Below, piece by piece: positions 43,178-55,457 of a stretch of 64,000 nt of DNA. Made by a program: the position numbers and the translations under genes. The notes beneath the pieces are model-generated. The model saw only the letters and a program-made list of their open reading frames with translations. It had not been told where the DNA came from and did no database searches. Source of the stretch: Romanomermis culicivorax (Eukaryota; Nematoda; Enoplea; Mermithida; Mermithidae); the NCBI GenBank assembly GCA_963922205.1, contig CAWUHX010000090.1, positions 744,001 through 808,000 on the forward strand, in the 5' to 3' direction. Every line of letters starts with the position of its first letter. Within the stretch, counting starts at the first letter, position 1.

Positions 43178-43695
43178 CGGCGGTCCTTCGAAAAAGGGCG
43201 TCCTCGTCCTTGTAGTGGTCAGTAGTGAGGTTTTATGCGGCGTGTCCGTGGTCGTAGGTCATTCCAAGGTGTGACGGCGAGAGTGGTCGAATAGGTCCGT
43301 TGGGTTGTCGGCGGATGAAGCCTTCTTTGATCGTAATTCGTTCGGTGATATGGTGACCGGAGGTTGTTGATGCGTGAAGTTGCTGACATTGAATATCCTG
43401 TGCGAAAGTCTGGAACACAGAAAAGAAAAATTTTCAGGGCAAGATGTAGGCTATCGCCGAGGATGCGCCCAATGAGGTACAGATTGTCGGGCTATCGCAG
43501 AGGATGCACCCTGAGAGATGTAGGCTATCGCGTGAGGATGCGCCTAAGGCGTGACGCTTAGGTTGCTGAACGCTCTCTTCTATCCACTAAGATCCAGCAT
43601 GGACAAGAGTGGATACTTCGTGAGGGGCACGGCGGTCCTTCGAAAAAGGACGTCCTCGTCCGTAAGCGGGGACAATGAAGAGAGTGCATCCTGAG
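43178..43695 (-). repeat. Gypsy-1 3' region with short tandem repeats
   Basis: CGGCGGTCCTTCGAAAAAGG with CGTCCTCGTCC occurs twice (43178-43211 and 43628-43662). GGCTATCGC followed by AGGATGC occurs three times (about 43451, 43490, 43524) at about 35-40 bp spacing. No ORF. Possibly cis-acting sequences for 3' processing or plus-strand priming. Confidence 0.6.
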
Positions 43696-46600
43696 TTACG
43701 GGTCGGGGACCTCTGCATCAAGATGTGGGTCAATCAGATTCGGTGTGAAGTCCTGGCTTATTGAGGGATACAATAAGGGTGCCGAATCTGTTGCCTGTGA
43801 AGTGGGAGGTGTATCCTCTGCTTCACTCGGTTGTTCAGGGGACACGTAAAGTCGAAGCTGGTTGACATGTACAGTGTCTTCCTGATCCATCTCGAGACGA
43901 AGTGTGACATTGGGATATGCCACACTTGTTACAAGGTAGGGTCCATCGTAGATGGGCAGCAATTTAGGAGTGAGTCCACGTTTGCTGGAGGTGCGCAGTT
44001 TGAGCACCTGATCCCCTACTTTGTACGAGACATCATGTGCCCTCCGGTCGTACGACCGTGCATAGGCTTCCTGTGCTTTCTCAATCCGACTCTGGATTAA
44101 GGTTAACGCATTCGTGAAATGACGTTTGACCTCCATATCATATGAGGAAACATTAATGATATGGGCCGGAGGGTTGAATGAGAGCGCGGCGTCAACAGGG
44201 AGCATGGGTGTGCGACCGTACATGAGTTCAAAGGGCGAGTACCCTGTTGACTCATTCATGCTGATATTGACGGCAAACACAGCATATGGTAGGTGTTCAT
44301 CCCAATCGGTATGTCCTTGATGAACATACATACGTAGCCGTGTGGCTAGCGTCTGATTAGCTCTTTCCACTTCGCCGTTGGTCATCGGGTGATAGGCGGT
44401 AGAGTGGATTTTCTTCGTTGCGCAGATCGCAGTGATCTCAGTCATCAGTTTTGATGTGAAATCAGTGCCACGATCCGACTGAAGAATCTGCGGTGCCCCG
44501 TGCCGGCAGACAATTTGCGTTACAAACAGCCGGGCTATGGTGTGCGCAGTGATGTCCGGAGTAGCAAAAGCTTCGACCCATTTCGTAAAGTAGTCGATAA
44601 AGACTACGATGAAACGGTTGCCAGCTTCGCTAGTGGTCATTGGTCCCATGCAGTCGACACCTACCCGGTGAAACGGTCCCGTGATGGTGATAGGTTTCAG
44701 GGTCGCAGTGGTTTTCTGTCGAGCGGGCTTATTCCGTTGGCAAAGATCACACCGCTGACAGAAGGACTTAACATCCCGACTGAGGGAGGGCCAGTGGTAT
44801 CTGCGAGCAATGAGCCGCGCAGTACGTTTAGCACCGAAATGTCCAGCTAAGATGTCATCGTGATGAGCCCGGATAATGGTAGTAACCATGGATCTGGGTA
44901 TGACGATCTTGTTGGACTCGCCTGTCCATTTCTGAAGAACGTTATCCAACAGATGGTAGCCTCGCACATCATTCTGGTCGCCCAGAGGCTTAAGAGAGCG
45001 AATGATGTCGGCTAACTCCGGATCCTCCAGCTGAGCAGCGAAAAGGTCGGGGTGCTGCGCACCGACGGATATCTCGGCATAAGACTCTGATCGTACCGGG
45101 CGCTCCGCGCCAGCAGTGATCGGTGCTGAATTACTTGAACGCGCCAGGTGCTGCACACCATCGGTCAAGGTCCTGGATCGCGCCAGGTGCTGCGCACCAT
45201 CGGTGATCATCATAACGTGCCCCTCAGGTCTGTAAAGGGGAGTATCATCAATACTCTGACCGGTGAGGGAGTTAGGATCCGGCAGGCGTGATAATGCGTC
45301 AGCATTACCATTAGACTGACCTTTTCGCGGCCGAATTGTCAGTTTGAATTCGGCGAGCGCGAGTCCCCACCGAGCGATCCGAGCAGAGGGGTTCGGCTTC
45401 TCCAACACTGCTTTGACCGCGGTATGGTCAGTCTGAACCACCACCTCGTGCTGGAAGAGGTATGGTCGAAAGTGCTTGACGAAATGGACAACAGCGAGAG
45501 TCTCCAGTTCTGTAATGGAGTAGTTTTTCTCGGCCGCTGTTAACCCTCGGCTGGCGTACGCGACAGGATGGTCGTATCCATTTTCGTCTAACTGGCTAAG
45601 AACCGCTCCTATCCCCGAAATACTCGCATCAGTTTGAAGGATAAAGGATTTCGAAAAGTCCGGATGGCGCAGGATAGGAGGGTTGGTCAGCAGGCGGCGG
45701 AGTTCATCGAACGCCTCCTGCTGAGGTTTTGACCACTGGAAAGTAGTTTCCTTCTGTAAGAGCTTGGTGAGTGGCTCGCTGAGCCGGGCACAACCAGGGA
45801 TGAAACGCCTGTAGTAAGACACGAGGCCTAGGAAGGACTTGATGTCTTTGGCGTTTTGTGGAATGGGTAGGTTTTGGACGGCGGCCAGCTTGGCTTGGTC
45901 AGGTTCTAGGCCGCTCTGTGAGATGCGATAGCCTAGGTATTCTACCTCTGAGTGCGAGAATTTGCACTTGCTCAGTCTGAGCTTCATTCCACCCCGGCGA
46001 AGACGGGCGAACACATCTGCCAGGCGCTCAAGCATTTGGGTGTGAGAGTTCCCGAACACCAAAATGTCGTCGAGATAAGTCAGAACCGTGCGCCATTGGA
46101 TTCCAGTAAGGAGGAGGTCCATAAGGCGTTGAAATGTCCCTGGCGCGTTGCATAAACCGAAAGGCAGATAATTGAATTCGTAAAGTCCAATAGGCGTATT
46201 AAAAGCCGTCTTTTCCTTATCGGCCTCGGCAATCAGGATTGACCAATAAGCGTTAGCCTGGTCAAGGGTAGTGAAATACTTCATACCCTTGAGTGTGTCG
46301 AGGATGTCATCTATCCGCGGGAGAGGGTAGACATCCTTTTTCGTGACCTCGTTAAGACCACGAAAGTCAACACACATACGGTGAGAACCGTTTTTCTTGC
46401 GCACCAGGACAGTATTAGTAGCCCACGGAGACGTGCTGGGCCGAATAATACCTTTCTCCTGGAGCGCCTTGACCTCCTGCATGATGAGATCCTTTTCCTT
46501 AGGTGAGGACCGGTAAGGAAAACGGCAGACTGGGCGGGCATCACCCGTGCTGATTTCGTGCTGGACGAGATCAGTGGAACCTGTGTCCTTTTCATCAAGA

Positions 46601-49600
46601 GCATAAAGGTCGGTGTATGCAACCAGTAGATCGAGTAAGGCTGCCCGGTCCCGAGGGGAGATGTCCGGTAAGATCACAGCATTGGCCTCGACCCACTGAC
46701 GATCGAGGACGGTGTCTGAGTCGACCGGTGATTCCCGTGAGGGCTCACTATGCATTTGCACATGACCGATGGTCGTGTGCGGGTAGAGAACCACGGAATG
46801 AGTACTCGGGTTGACTACCTGAAGCGGTATGTGACCGTTGGTCACGGTACTGACGCTTCCAGCAAAATATACGTGTCGTTGAGACCCGGTGAGGTGCTTC
46901 GGAAAGAAGGCCACCTCAGGCACGTTCGTATAGATTGGTGGGACAGGTACAGTGAATCGTGTCATGGAGCGAGGCTCGAGAATCACCAAGTCCTTCAGGG
47001 GCAAAGCGCCGCGGGCAGAAGGTGGGCTGTGGATGAGACCGTCACAGGGGATTCTACTCTCTTTGAACTGGAGGAAAGATTTCTCCCAGTTCAAGCTGAC
47101 ACAATTGAACCGGCCGAGGAAGTTGGTTCCGAGGACCAGTTCAGCTGAACAGTTCTCCTGTATTTGGACCTGAATCCGTTCAGAGACATCAGCCACTGTA
47201 ACTGTGATGTAGGCTGCTCCTAGCAGTGGGATCGGGGACCCGTTGGCTGCGATAGGGCGTGCCCTGGTTGGTGATAGTGACAAGTTGGGCAGCTGGGCCG
47301 CTAACTTGTGGTCCAAGAGTGAGAAGACAGCTCCTGTGTCGACCAGTGCCTTGGCTTCTACCCAGTTGTTGAGGAGAACTTTGATATGGGGTGTCCGAAT
47401 ATCATTTGGGTAAAAAGCCGTGACCACATGACCGGAATCAGGTGTGGTGGCACCACTAGCATGTTTGGTCTTACCGGACCGCTTTGGAATCGGCAGTCCC
47501 GTACGACGCAGAAGACCCACTAGAGCATATCCGACGGAGGGTTCCGGGTCATTGAGAAGGGTGGACTCATCCTGCACCGTTAGTACGTGGTCTGAGTGAT
47601 CCTTCGGGCTCTGAGTAGCTCCTAGTGATTCAACCTCAGTGTCCGATAGCGGAGGCGCGTTTGGCACGGGTGATGTCGGAGCATCTGAATCACTTGGCTC
47701 ACGGTATCGGCCCTTCTCTAGCGTAACTGGAGAGGTTCCAGGCGGAGGTCGAGAGCAACCTGACCCGTGCAAGGTCGACAGGTGACGACTTGCCCGTCTA
47801 GAAGAGGCCCGGGATCCCCTAGTTGACCCACGTGATGAGGCAACTGAGGAGGCCCGTGAGTGTGGCCGAGAGATGGACGAAGCCCTGGACCGCAATCGTG
47901 ATCCCGACCTGTGTGAGTTTCGCGAGAGAGCAGGGGTGTTCTCCCACCAGGGGTCGATCTGGTCAATCTCCGGCGTGGTCAGCAGGAGGGGTAATTCTAC
48001 CGCGTCCAGCCGACAAACATTACGTTGGTAGTCAAACATAATGTTCTTGAACTGTTCTAAGAAGTCCAGTCCGAGTATGAGGTCAACAGGTGCCCAGAAG
48101 GGAGACGTAGTCTTGCACACATGGAGATGTACATCGATCCGTGTGTTCGGCTGGCGGTTTCCGGGCAACATGATTTCATATGGTCCCGAAAGGATGGTAT
48201 GAACGGCTTTACCATTGATGCTCATCAATGGGTTAAAGTCGTGATGTTGCTGGAACGCCATGACCGCCTTCGGACTTTCTTTAGCCAAGGCCTTATGAAG
48301 GCGTTGGCTAATGATAGTGCGTGGGCAACCCGTGTCAAGGAAAGCAGGAGTTTCCTTGGTGTCCAGCAGCACGACGAAGCACGGTGTGATTCGGTCAAGC
48401 TGGGAGGGCACATCGTTTTGCACGTAGTGAAAACCGATCCAGCGTTGGACTTTGCGGTAAAGACCCAACGGGGAGAAACGGCTAACAAACCTGACCTGTT
48501 TGCTCCGCAGACGGTAGCTGAGATAATAAGATACACCAAGATAGGCAAGGTATCCGGCACCGATCAGCACTGTCAGGGTAATTAGGATGTTAAAGATCAA
48601 CTGGACCGGCCCGCTCAGGACAGCATGCAAGCCCTGGGCGAGGGTGTGCTCTTGACCCGTAATAACATGGTTTGCTGCCAAACCGACACCTTCCAGAGAG
48701 GCCTTGATGTCGGTTCCTACCCCTGCAAAGGCCTGGTAGATGGCGTCTGGTTGCAGGGATAGACCAGCGGTAAAGTTTACCAGCCGGTTGAGTACCGATT
48801 CAATTTGCTCAGTCTTGTAAACGTACTGTTTAAAGAAGGCAAAGTTTGAAGGGGTCATCGCCAACTGGTCATGGAAGAGCGCTGGTGCCTCAAAGTGAGT
48901 GATGTTGAAGCGCTGCTTCCAGAAGAGTTCCAGTGGGATGTGGCTCACATGGACCGCACCAGACTCAGTAAACCAGCCCGAGCGATTTCGGAAAATCCCT
49001 GTAAAGTGGTGATGACACGGCACAATTGGGCTAGATTTAATGAGATCCGGACCACCGGGGGTGGCGAAGTAGATGGTGCCGCCAACCTGTACAGGTAAGT
49101 ACTTGTAGCAAACGTTCCCCACCCGGTACGAATGGTAAACGTAGGTGGCGTTGACCTTCTGACACGGCCATATTGTCAGCGCATCGCCTGTGAATTCCGC
49201 CGTCAGGTCATTCCTCTGGAGGAATGCCCGGGCACCCAGGGTAGGGTCGAAGCGAAGCAACTGCCAAGTCAGATCAAGATAGCGTTGAGCGTGAGAGCAA
49301 AGCTCAAGCCACGTGAACCGGAAACCGTTAATTTCCGACTCCTTGATCTGCTGAGCCAGGTAGTTCAGTTTGGCATTGACAGGATCGGGACGGCTGTCCG
49401 TTGCCACTCTGAACATGTTTTGGGTCAAATTGTATCTCCCGTGGATGCGAAGGAGAAGACCCTGATCCGTCCGGACTGTGGTGGAACGTAGTTCTGGGCA
49501 CAGTTGGAAGACACGGGAGTTTCCCGGGATCTTGAGGGCAACCTGTAGATCATCGATGATGACGTGGTTCCCTGACATGGACGCAGTGTAATTTCCCTTG

Positions 49601-52600
49601 GGGTGATAATGACACCGCGCCGTGAAGTTTTGTGCAGGCCAGACAATGACCCCGTCTAGAGTAGTGCACTGGCCTGCAGTGGGACTGCATCCACCTACAT
49701 CGCCTAAGGTGCTTAGGGCCGTAGTGCCGTCCCACGAAGCGACTTGTCCCTCCTCGATGAAGAGGTTAGTCACTGTCTTGCAGACGTCGCTGCAGCACCA
49801 TTCGTACATCACTTCCAATGTTTGGTTCGTGCTATAAAAGCCAGGGCGAATGCCGACAAGTTTTTGTGAACCAAACATTTTAGTGCGATGTGCTAGCGTG
49901 CATGCCGCAGGCGCTAAGTGCTGAGTGGTGATGACGTCTGCAGTGATGCCCCTAGAGCCGAAGAAACCAGTGTTGGTGCAGACTTTGCGGGAGCGCAATG
50001 TGCATTTCCACGCTGTGGTTGTAATCGGGTCTGAGCTAGGGACATACACCGTAACATTCATGCGCCGCGGGCTCCATGAAGATTGCGGTGGTTTACACTC
50101 TACACGCTGGGGTAACTCAAGTGGATGTCCGCTTCTTGAGAGACCACAAAATTGATACTGAGCCGCCGGTGCTGACAAACTCACCCCTAGAAACAGTGAT
50201 GCTACCAAGGTCAATTTTATTGTCAAAAACAACTGTACAAACGTAATTTGTAAGTGTTCACTCAATTTCACAAATCTGGCCTGAGGGGCAGTGTCAGATT
50301 TCTTCTTCGTCGCTGTCGGACGAGATTGGTTCCTGGTCGGGGAAATCGAGGACCAATTCACCGCTGGGGAGGATTTCCCGAAGGGTACCGACTTTCGGCG
50401 ACCGTGGGTTGACTGCCGTTGGGAACGGTGATGTTTCAACAATGCTGACATCCTCATTAACTGGACGTAAGGTCTCGTCGACGGCCATGGGTTCGACGAC
50501 GGGCGACTTGGTCGCGGCGGTCGGAGATGTCGTGCGGGCTGGTGCCGGCGAGTTGACGTGGGCTGTTGCCGACGATGTATGTTGGGCTGGTGCCGGCGGT
50601 GTAGGATTATTTGCAAGTTCCTTGGCCGGGGGCGAGGAAGCAGTAATATCCATTTTCGTTGGCGATGTCGCGGCAACAGGGTGTGCTGCTGCCGGTGATG
50701 TGGCGGCGGCAGCAGGCAGGAGAATCCGACTGGCCTGTTCGACTGCTCGGCGGACGGCATCGACTGAAGGCGAGGATGGCTCCCCGTCCAATAAGAACTT
50801 CTCGACGGGCGAGATGGTGATAGTTCCATTGGCAATGAACTCGAGTGCCCGGCGGGCGACGTGGGGTCGTAAGAGGCGCATCGAGACGGGTGCTGCAAGC
50901 ACGACGTCGGCGGCCGTGAGCGCTTCGACATTTGATGGCTCGTTGAGGAGAGTCCACGGCAAATGCGGGTACTTTTTGGCCAGGTCGACTGACCAGATGG
51001 CCAACATCGCGTCTTGGACGGGCGATGGCGCTGTGAACAAGAAATCAATAGAGTCGTGGACTGAGATAGATTCCTGGTTCCTGCTCTAGGATCACCTGAA
51101 GAAGAAGGTAGTATACCTGACAAATTCATGGGCTCGACCTGGTCGAGGACTTCCGTAGCCGAATCCGTGGGGATCGAAGGCGGTGGTCCTGGAGGGACGA
51201 TGCGGGCCGGTGGCGCCGAAGACGTCGTATTCGCGGCTGGAGCTGGCCCGGCAGTCTTGAGTTTAGGTATGCGATACGATGCGAGGATGTTAGCGTGGCC
51301 AACAAACTGCGGTGTCGTCGAGGGGTCCAGAGTGACCGGCATCGCATACTTTGGTGGTGGTGGTGGCAGCGGTATGTCCGATACGTTCATCGGTACGGGT
51401 ACCTGGGCTGCTTGGACCACTGAAAATCCAATACTGATTACGCAGACAGGATAACACTGTTGTGAAGAATCTGTCAGGTGTTCAGCAAGTGCCTCATCAT
51501 CCAGGTCAAGAGGATCTGGATGAGGAGGGCCATCGGTAGCCCCAACGGCGTTGTTGCGGCGTATGGGCTGCCGATAATGGTTTCCTGTCCCGTTGGGAGG
51601 GTGATAACCATTTCTGTGATGATACACATTTGTCCCCTGGGAAGAATAACCAGTATCTTGGTAGACATTCTCACCCGTGTTTGCCGGATTGCGCTGCGGA
51701 CAGGCAGTTGATCGGTGCACTCGCACTTGACGACAATGAGGGCATGGCCTATCACATCGGTCCGTGGGGTGGGCACGTGTACGGCAAAAATAACAGCGAC
51801 CACCGTTAGCGGCGTTGTTACCGGGAGCGGCACCGGTGGGACGCTGGGCCCGGCAGTCGGCGTCGCTATGTGTACACAGTCCGTGGAAGGAGCACGTTTG
51901 AAGGTGTGCTCCCGACGAGCGTCGCCCGGCGGACTGATTTGGTGTCGACGGCTGTGGAGGCGGCGTCTGTTGGATTGGCGCGGGTGCACGTTGCTGGGCC
52001 GTGAGCTTCACTACGTGGGCCGTGAGCCTGGCCATTTCCTGTTTCAAGCGGCGAACCTCATCGGCGGAGGATGACGACGTTGGAGCGTTGCTCTGACGAC
52101 CGTTTGCGCTTCTGTTAGGCATATCGGGATTATATCCGGCCTGTTTAGGTTCTGAAGAGAAAACGGCGTTAGATGGAGCAGTGTACCGGATCTCGTCCCG
52201 AAAGATTTGGGATTCTGCGTAACAGGCTGCCTTGAGTGTCTCTTCAAGAGTCGTGAACTCCCTAAACTTGATACTATCTCGGAGGACCGGCTTCAGTCCC
52301 CGCAGAAAGATAGGTTTGATGATAGAATCTCGGACATCCGTCGCGAGATCTGGATACGCTACCCTGGATAGTCTCTTGAGGTGCTCAAGGTAGACTATCG
52401 CGGATTCTGTCGGCTTCTGCAGTCGATCTTGGATCAGCTGCTGATGCAGATCAGAGTCGCGCCCTACCGGAAAATCTCTCCGTAGAAAAGCCGTAAACTC
52501 TTCGTAGCGGGTAGGTATTGGAGTGCTGCTGCTAAAGTCCCGGTAGGAGGCGAGAGCAGGACCCGTGAGGCATGACTCCAGAAAGGCGATTTTATACGCA

Positions 52601-52836
52601 TGATCCGTTTCGCTTACACCCTGAAGTGTAAAGAAACGAGTAAGATGCGACATAAAATCGGTGATAGACTCACCAAAAGCACCGGAGAAGGTGGGAGGGG
52701 CCATAAAGCTGGACACGGGAGGGTGCCTCCGACCATTCATGGCCTCTAACTTTTGGTTGAGGGGTCCAAGAGCATTCTCAAATGCTGCCTGGACTTTGTT
52801 CTCGATTTGTGAAGGGAGATCGATTTCCGACTTCAT
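43696..52836 (-). CDS. Gypsy-1 Gag-Env-Pol polyprotein, 3046 codons
   Basis: Domains by residue. 50-210: Retrotrans_gag-like capsid region. 315-379: cysteine/histidine motifs, including two CCHC knuckles (C348-C351-H356-C361 and C365-C368-H374-C379). 600-846: S/R/P-rich, probably not translated in this frame (see the 50294-51085 frame). About 853-1480: Env-like glycoprotein. PR1 has DTG at 1501-1503 and LGLDFL near 1590. An RS-rich linker follows. PR2 has DTG at 1833-1835 and LGTNFL near 1905. RT runs about 2090-2280 with YLDD at 2254-2257. RNase H has QTDAS near 2405. Integrase has HHCC near 2665-2700 and D, D, E near 2728, 2787 and 2822, then a GPY-type C-terminal domain (YDGPYLV). The start is the ATG at 52834-52836. 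Absence of stops over 9.1 kb and ~98% terminal repeat identity suggest a recently active element. Expression must involve processing or splicing; a single 3046-residue product is an inference only. Confidence 0.85.
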   Translation of the reverse strand: MKSEIDLPSQIENKVQAAFENALGPLNQKLEAMNGRRHPPVSSFMAPPTFSGAFGESITDFMSHLTRFFTLQGVSETDHAYKIAFLESCLTGPALASYRDFSSSTPIPTRYEEFTAFLRRDFPVGRDSDLHQQLIQDRLQKPTESAIVYLEHLKRLSRVAYPDLATDVRDSIIKPIFLRGLKPVLRDSIKFREFTTLEETLKAACYAESQIFRDEIRYTAPSNAVFSSEPKQAGYNPDMPNRSANGRQSNAPTSSSSADEVRRLKQEMARLTAHVVKLTAQQRAPAPIQQTPPPQPSTPNQSAGRRSSGAHLQTCSFHGLCTHSDADCRAQRPTGAAPGNNAANGGRCYFCRTRAHPTDRCDRPCPHCRQVRVHRSTACPQRNPANTGENVYQDTGYSSQGTNVYHHRNGYHPPNGTGNHYRQPIRRNNAVGATDGPPHPDPLDLDDEALAEHLTDSSQQCYPVCVISIGFSVVQAAQVPVPMNVSDIPLPPPPPKYAMPVTLDPSTTPQFVGHANILASYRIPKLKTAGPAPAANTTSSAPPARIVPPGPPPSIPTDSATEVLDQVEPMNLSGILPSSSGDPRAGTRNLSQSTTLLISCSQRHRPSKTRCWPSGQSTWPKSTRICRGLSSTSHQMSKRSRPPTSCLQHPSRCASYDPTSPAGHSSSLPMELSPSRPSRSSYWTGSHPRLQSMPSAEQSNRPVGFSCLLPPPHHRQQHTLLPRHRQRKWILLLPRPRPRNLQIILHRRHQPNIHRRQQPTSTRRHQPARHLRPPRPSRPSSNPWPSTRPYVQLMRMSALLKHHRSQRQSTHGRRKSVPFGKSSPAVNWSSISPTRNQSRPTATKKKSDTAPQARFVKLSEHLQITFVQLFLTIKLTLVASLFLGVSLSAPAAQYQFCGLSRSGHPLELPQRVECKPPQSSWSPRRMNVTVYVPSSDPITTTAWKCTLRSRKVCTNTGFFGSRGITADVITTQHLAPAACTLAHRTKMFGSQKLVGIRPGFYSTNQTLEVMYEWCCSDVCKTVTNLFIEEGQVASWDGTTALSTLGDVGGCSPTAGQCTTLDGVIVWPAQNFTARCHYHPKGNYTASMSGNHVIIDDLQVALKIPGNSRVFQLCPELRSTTVRTDQGLLLRIHGRYNLTQNMFRVATDSRPDPVNAKLNYLAQQIKESEINGFRFTWLELCSHAQRYLDLTWQLLRFDPTLGARAFLQRNDLTAEFTGDALTIWPCQKVNATYVYHSYRVGNVCYKYLPVQVGGTIYFATPGGPDLIKSSPIVPCHHHFTGIFRNRSGWFTESGAVHVSHIPLELFWKQRFNITHFEAPALFHDQLAMTPSNFAFFKQYVYKTEQIESVLNRLVNFTAGLSLQPDAIYQAFAGVGTDIKASLEGVGLAANHVITGQEHTLAQGLHAVLSGPVQLIFNILITLTVLIGAGYLAYLGVSYYLSYRLRSKQVRFVSRFSPLGLYRKVQRWIGFHYVQNDVPSQLDRITPCFVVLLDTKETPAFLDTGCPRTIISQRLHKALAKESPKAVMAFQQHHDFNPLMSINGKAVHTILSGPYEIMLPGNRQPNTRIDVHLHVCKTTSPFWAPVDLILGLDFLEQFKNIMFDYQRNVCRLDAVELPLLLTTPEIDQIDPWWENTPALSRNSHRSGSRLRSRASSISRPHSRASSVASSRGSTRGSRASSRRASRHLSTLHGSGCSRPPPGTSPVTLEKGRYREPSDSDAPTSPVPNAPPLSDTEVESLGATQSPKDHSDHVLTVQDESTLLNDPEPSVGYALVGLLRRTGLPIPKRSGKTKHASGATTPDSGHVVTAFYPNDIRTPHIKVLLNNWVEAKALVDTGAVFSLLDHKLAAQLPNLSLSPTRARPIAANGSPIPLLGAAYITVTVADVSERIQVQIQENCSAELVLGTNFLGRFNCVSLNWEKSFLQFKESRIPCDGLIHSPPSARGALPLKDLVILEPRSMTRFTVPVPPIYTNVPEVAFFPKHLTGSQRHVYFAGSVSTVTNGHIPLQVVNPSTHSVVLYPHTTIGHVQMHSEPSRESPVDSDTVLDRQWVEANAVILPDISPRDRAALLDLLVAYTDLYALDEKDTGSTDLVQHEISTGDARPVCRFPYRSSPKEKDLIMQEVKALQEKGIIRPSTSPWATNTVLVRKKNGSHRMCVDFRGLNEVTKKDVYPLPRIDDILDTLKGMKYFTTLDQANAYWSILIAEADKEKTAFNTPIGLYEFNYLPFGLCNAPGTFQRLMDLLLTGIQWRTVLTYLDDILVFGNSHTQMLERLADVFARLRRGGMKLRLSKCKFSHSEVEYLGYRISQSGLEPDQAKLAAVQNLPIPQNAKDIKSFLGLVSYYRRFIPGCARLSEPLTKLLQKETTFQWSKPQQEAFDELRRLLTNPPILRHPDFSKSFILQTDASISGIGAVLSQLDENGYDHPVAYASRGLTAAEKNYSITELETLAVVHFVKHFRPYLFQHEVVVQTDHTAVKAVLEKPNPSARIARWGLALAEFKLTIRPRKGQSNGNADALSRLPDPNSLTGQSIDDTPLYRPEGHVMMITDGAQHLARSRTLTDGVQHLARSSNSAPITAGAERPVRSESYAEISVGAQHPDLFAAQLEDPELADIIRSLKPLGDQNDVRGYHLLDNVLQKWTGESNKIVIPRSMVTTIIRAHHDDILAGHFGAKRTARLIARRYHWPSLSRDVKSFCQRCDLCQRNKPARQKTTATLKPITITGPFHRVGVDCMGPMTTSEAGNRFIVVFIDYFTKWVEAFATPDITAHTIARLFVTQIVCRHGAPQILQSDRGTDFTSKLMTEITAICATKKIHSTAYHPMTNGEVERANQTLATRLRMYVHQGHTDWDEHLPYAVFAVNISMNESTGYSPFELMYGRTPMLPVDAALSFNPPAHIINVSSYDMEVKRHFTNALTLIQSRIEKAQEAYARSYDRRAHDVSYKVGDQVLKLRTSSKRGLTPKLLPIYDGPYLVTSVAYPNVTLRLEMDQEDTVHVNQLRLYVSPEQPSEAEDTPPTSQATDSAPLLYPSISQDFTPNLIDPHLDAEVPDP
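48399..50280 (-). CDS. Env-like glycoprotein region of Gypsy-1
   Basis: Part of the long frame, about residues 853-1480. It has a hydrophobic signal-peptide-like segment ([17 protein letters not shown]) and a cysteine-rich ectodomain with about nine N-x-S/T sites. Near 1405-1440 there is a strong transmembrane segment ([20 protein letters not shown]), then a basic cytoplasmic tail that runs directly into the first protease. No methionine precedes the signal peptide closely in this frame. A good splice acceptor (CTGCCCCTCAG, minus strand, AG at 50281-50282) lies immediately upstream, so a spliced message is plausible. The cysteine pattern reminds me of mononega/chu-type viral glycoproteins taken up by LTR elements, but that is unproved. 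No furin site or fusion peptide is claimed. Confidence 0.65.
50281..50291 (-). promoter_or_regulatory. Predicted splice acceptor for an env message
   Basis: Element-strand CTGCCCCTCAG followed by GCC: pyrimidine-rich and ending in AG just after the overlapping gag-type frame stops and before the Env signal peptide. It could pair with the leader donor at 57033-57038. Sequence-based prediction only. Confidence 0.45.
50294..51085 (-). CDS. Overlapping -1 frame: probable Gag C-terminus
   Basis: 263 open codons in the frame one base back from the main ORF, from after a TAG at 51086-51088 to TGA 50294-50296. The first ATG is at 51005-51007. The sequence looks like real protein: a helical segment ([34 protein letters not shown]), then an A/P/T-rich linker and an acidic tail SSDSDEEEI. 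The main frame over the same DNA is S/R/P/H-rich with no structure, as expected of a shadow. Most likely the Gag protein shifts into this frame (-1) near 51085, or this is a separate accessory ORF. I see no canonical slippery heptamer. The stop lies 11 nt before the proposed env splice acceptor. Confidence 0.6.
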   Translation of the reverse strand, partial: SRNQESISVHDSIDFLFTAPSPVQDAMLAIWSVDLAKKYPHLPWTLLNEPSNVEALTAADVVLAAPVSMRLLRPHVARRALEFIANGTITISPVEKFLLDGEPSSPSVDAVRRAVEQASRILLPAAAATSPAAAHPVAATSPTKMDITASSPPAKELANNPTPPAPAQHTSSATAHVNSPAPARTTSPTAATKSPVVEPMAVDETLRPVNEDVSIVETSPFPTAVNPRSPKVGTLREILPSGELVLDFPDQEPISSDSDEEEI

Positions 52837-54240
52837 ATCCGAGGGTTCGTTTTCCCGTAAGGTGGTTAGAACAGACGTCCTTGCCCGTGAAGCAATTAAG
52901 TCAAATTGAATAGAGAGCGGCTCACTGGTCTGTACAGGCTGGGTACTGAGACGGCAGGAACGACGGGGTGTCTCTATTGTGTAAAATGAAAGTGAGTACT
53001 ACTTTTGAATTCGCGGCGAAAGAGCGCGTGAATTCGGAAAAACGCGTGTGCGACGGCGTTTAAGACGTAAATTGACCTAGCTTAAGACTAGCGACCACGG
53101 AAAGGGAGCTAGAATGGAATAGGATTATAAGATGTACGATCAGAGTACATCAGGGTGACGCAGAAGGGAATTTATCTGGTCGCCCGTGATGGACAGAGGC
53201 ATGGCTTGAGATATGGGGAATCGATCCCGACCAAAATGTAGAATTTGGGGCCTGGACCCGGCAATTAGAATAGGTGAAGAGGACAGAAGATCATGTAGAA
53301 GGGAGAGAAGAGGCGGTTTTTCCTGCCGAGAAAATAAGGTGACGGATAAACCCGCTCAGGAGGGATTTTTCCTGGAGGTTCGACCGCTGTACTAGTTTAC
53401 AAACCTTGGGGCGAGGCGGACTCGTAGCCGGCAAGATTCCACTCACCAGGAGTAGCGCATAAAGTGGCATAAGGTAAAAAGGATGGGGTCAACTGAAAAT
53501 GAACTTAAGAGGGAGCAATAAATAGGGACAAAACTAATTTACGAACCCAGTTACGCAAAGGGGTCGCGCAGTTACGCAACGGGCCTCACTCCCCAGGAGC
53601 GATTGCGATCTCTGCATAGTGAGACGGACTATACAGGAGGTTCCGTGCTGGACGACATTCGCAAGTAACTTACAGCCGTGTCCGAAACGGGAGCCCGCAT
53701 TCCGAACAGAACGGACACTCTCCAGGAGTATTATACACAGCTGGTGGCCGGGTTTGCCGATCACTGAGATGAAGTGAGGTTCGCAGGTCACGCAGTAGAA
53801 GAGGGAAGGAGCACGGGTACCAAGGGTGCTATTCTGACACACTCAGTCAGTTAAAATGAAATAGTCTGGATGTTTTGAGGGCGCACCCGAAAACATCTAA
53901 GGGATCACGGGTACAAGGTGTCCCTGATTGAATATGAGTGTAAAGTATGTATCGAGGCGTACTCAATACCTTCGCTGAGGCGGACTCAACGGTGCCTATT
54001 ACTTACATGACTAATAAAGGGTAGACCGCGGAGGCGGACTCTGGGTCAGTGGCGACTCTAGCGCGGGCATCGTTAAGCCAGTTAACGAAGGCGTTCGAGT
54101 GAAAGAAATATGACAGGGGGTCCTATACACTCTAGGCCCAACCGGAGGCTGTGCCGCGGTCCCTTGGGAACCACTACGGCGGGGACACTAAAGAAGATCT
54201 ATGTATGACAGCTCGATGAGATGAAAGAGAATGAGTGAAT
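52837..54240 (-). other. Gypsy-1 leader, proximal part
   Basis: Non-coding. The word GAGGCGGACTC recurs at about 53414, 53979 and 54032. GTTACGCAA pairs at about 53550-53580. No ORF is recognised. Confidence 0.5.
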
Positions 54241-54269
54241 TTAGATAAGAAATTTACAAGAAGATTGCC

Positions 54270-55315
54270 GAACCCTTGCAGACGTCAGACACAGGCAGTA
54301 CCGACTGCAAATGCCTATCGTCTGCACGAGTCAAGCAACCAACCCAGCTGAGGCCGAGTGTAACTCGTTCAAACCTGCAGTTAAAGCTTGAAAACAGCCA
54401 CATACTGATCAACAGTGCCGCTACCCGGGCGGACAACCTGATCAGTACGCAGGCTAGTGAGCATCTCAGGTGGTGTATATATGTGGACTGATGTTTCCCA
54501 GGCATCAGCCCCCAGACACACACAAACCCTTGGACAAGAGAGGTAGGTGATAGGACCATGCGCCAGCGACCACCTACAACTCAAGTGGAATACTCATAGG
54601 GCTGACAGTAACCTGGTGCGGACGTCAAAAGGTAGGGGGTATGAACCAACACATGACCTTGGTGCTGACTGCAGGTGCCTGGGATAAGAGTATCCAAGTA
54701 TCATATCGCAGTTGCAGACGCCAGGGGTGAGTGCCTAAGGCCAGCAAACCCCTGCAGTAGCACGTGATGTTACCGTTGCAGACGTCAGAAATAGGATCAT
54801 GTAACCTCAATTCCTGCTGCGAGAGCATGATACATTGTCATTGCTGACGTCAACAATAGGGCCCTGAAGCCAGCTATCGGTGTACAGCAACACGTGATGG
54901 TGCCATTGCTGACGTCAAAAGGTGGAACCGAGGGTCTGATACCTTAGGTCAATGACATGAGATGCAGTTGTTGCAGACGTCAAATGTGGCACCCGTAAGA
55001 CCTGCACATCTTCGAATAGTGACACGGTGCGTCACCATTGCTGACGTCACAGATGGGGTGCAGAGAACCAGCCGAACCTGTTGCAACAACGTTGGCTTCA
55101 CCTGTTGCAGACGTCAGAAGTCATTACTGCGGGAGTGTTAACTTGAACAACAACACGTAGTGTCGGTTGCTGACGTCAGGAGTAGAACCCGGAGGGCTAC
55201 CCACCCCTTAAAGCAACAGCAAGTGAAGCGGCTGTTGCAGACGTCAGTGGATGCATCCGTGGGGCTGAACCACGCAACAACAACAACCCGTAATGTTGTC
55301 GTTGCTGACGTCAAA
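54270..55315 (-). repeat. CRE-like array: about twelve ~65-bp GACGTCA units
   Basis: TTGC(A/T)GACGTCA occurs at about 54277, 54776, 54841, 54906, 54971, 55038, 55104, 55167, 55234 and 55302, with degenerate copies at 54618 and 54712. From 54776 on the spacing is 63-68 bp. Five copies are the full palindrome TGACGTCA. Several units also carry CACGTGATG (an E-box) about 14-20 bp before the core. The cores are far better conserved than the DNA between them. The position, leader of an LTR element upstream of gag, is like that of the Su(Hw) site cluster of Drosophila gypsy, though the motif differs. A role as enhancer or insulator is inferred. Confidence 0.8.
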
Positions 55316-55453
55316 GAACATGACCCGTAAAGTCTATGGTCTAGATGCAACAACCGGAAAGTAGAAGAAACAGACCTTACAGTAAGTAGAAATGAAGAAG
55401 AGAGAAACTTATGTAAGGGTGTCATACTGTAGCGGTGGTATCCGAAAAACAGA

Positions 55454-55457
<4 letters not shown>

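Noticed and set aside
50409-51089. 226-codon + strand frame rich in A/G/V/D
   Set aside because: Antisense shadow of the GC-rich Gag C-terminal region; no motif, and two minus-strand frames explain the openness.
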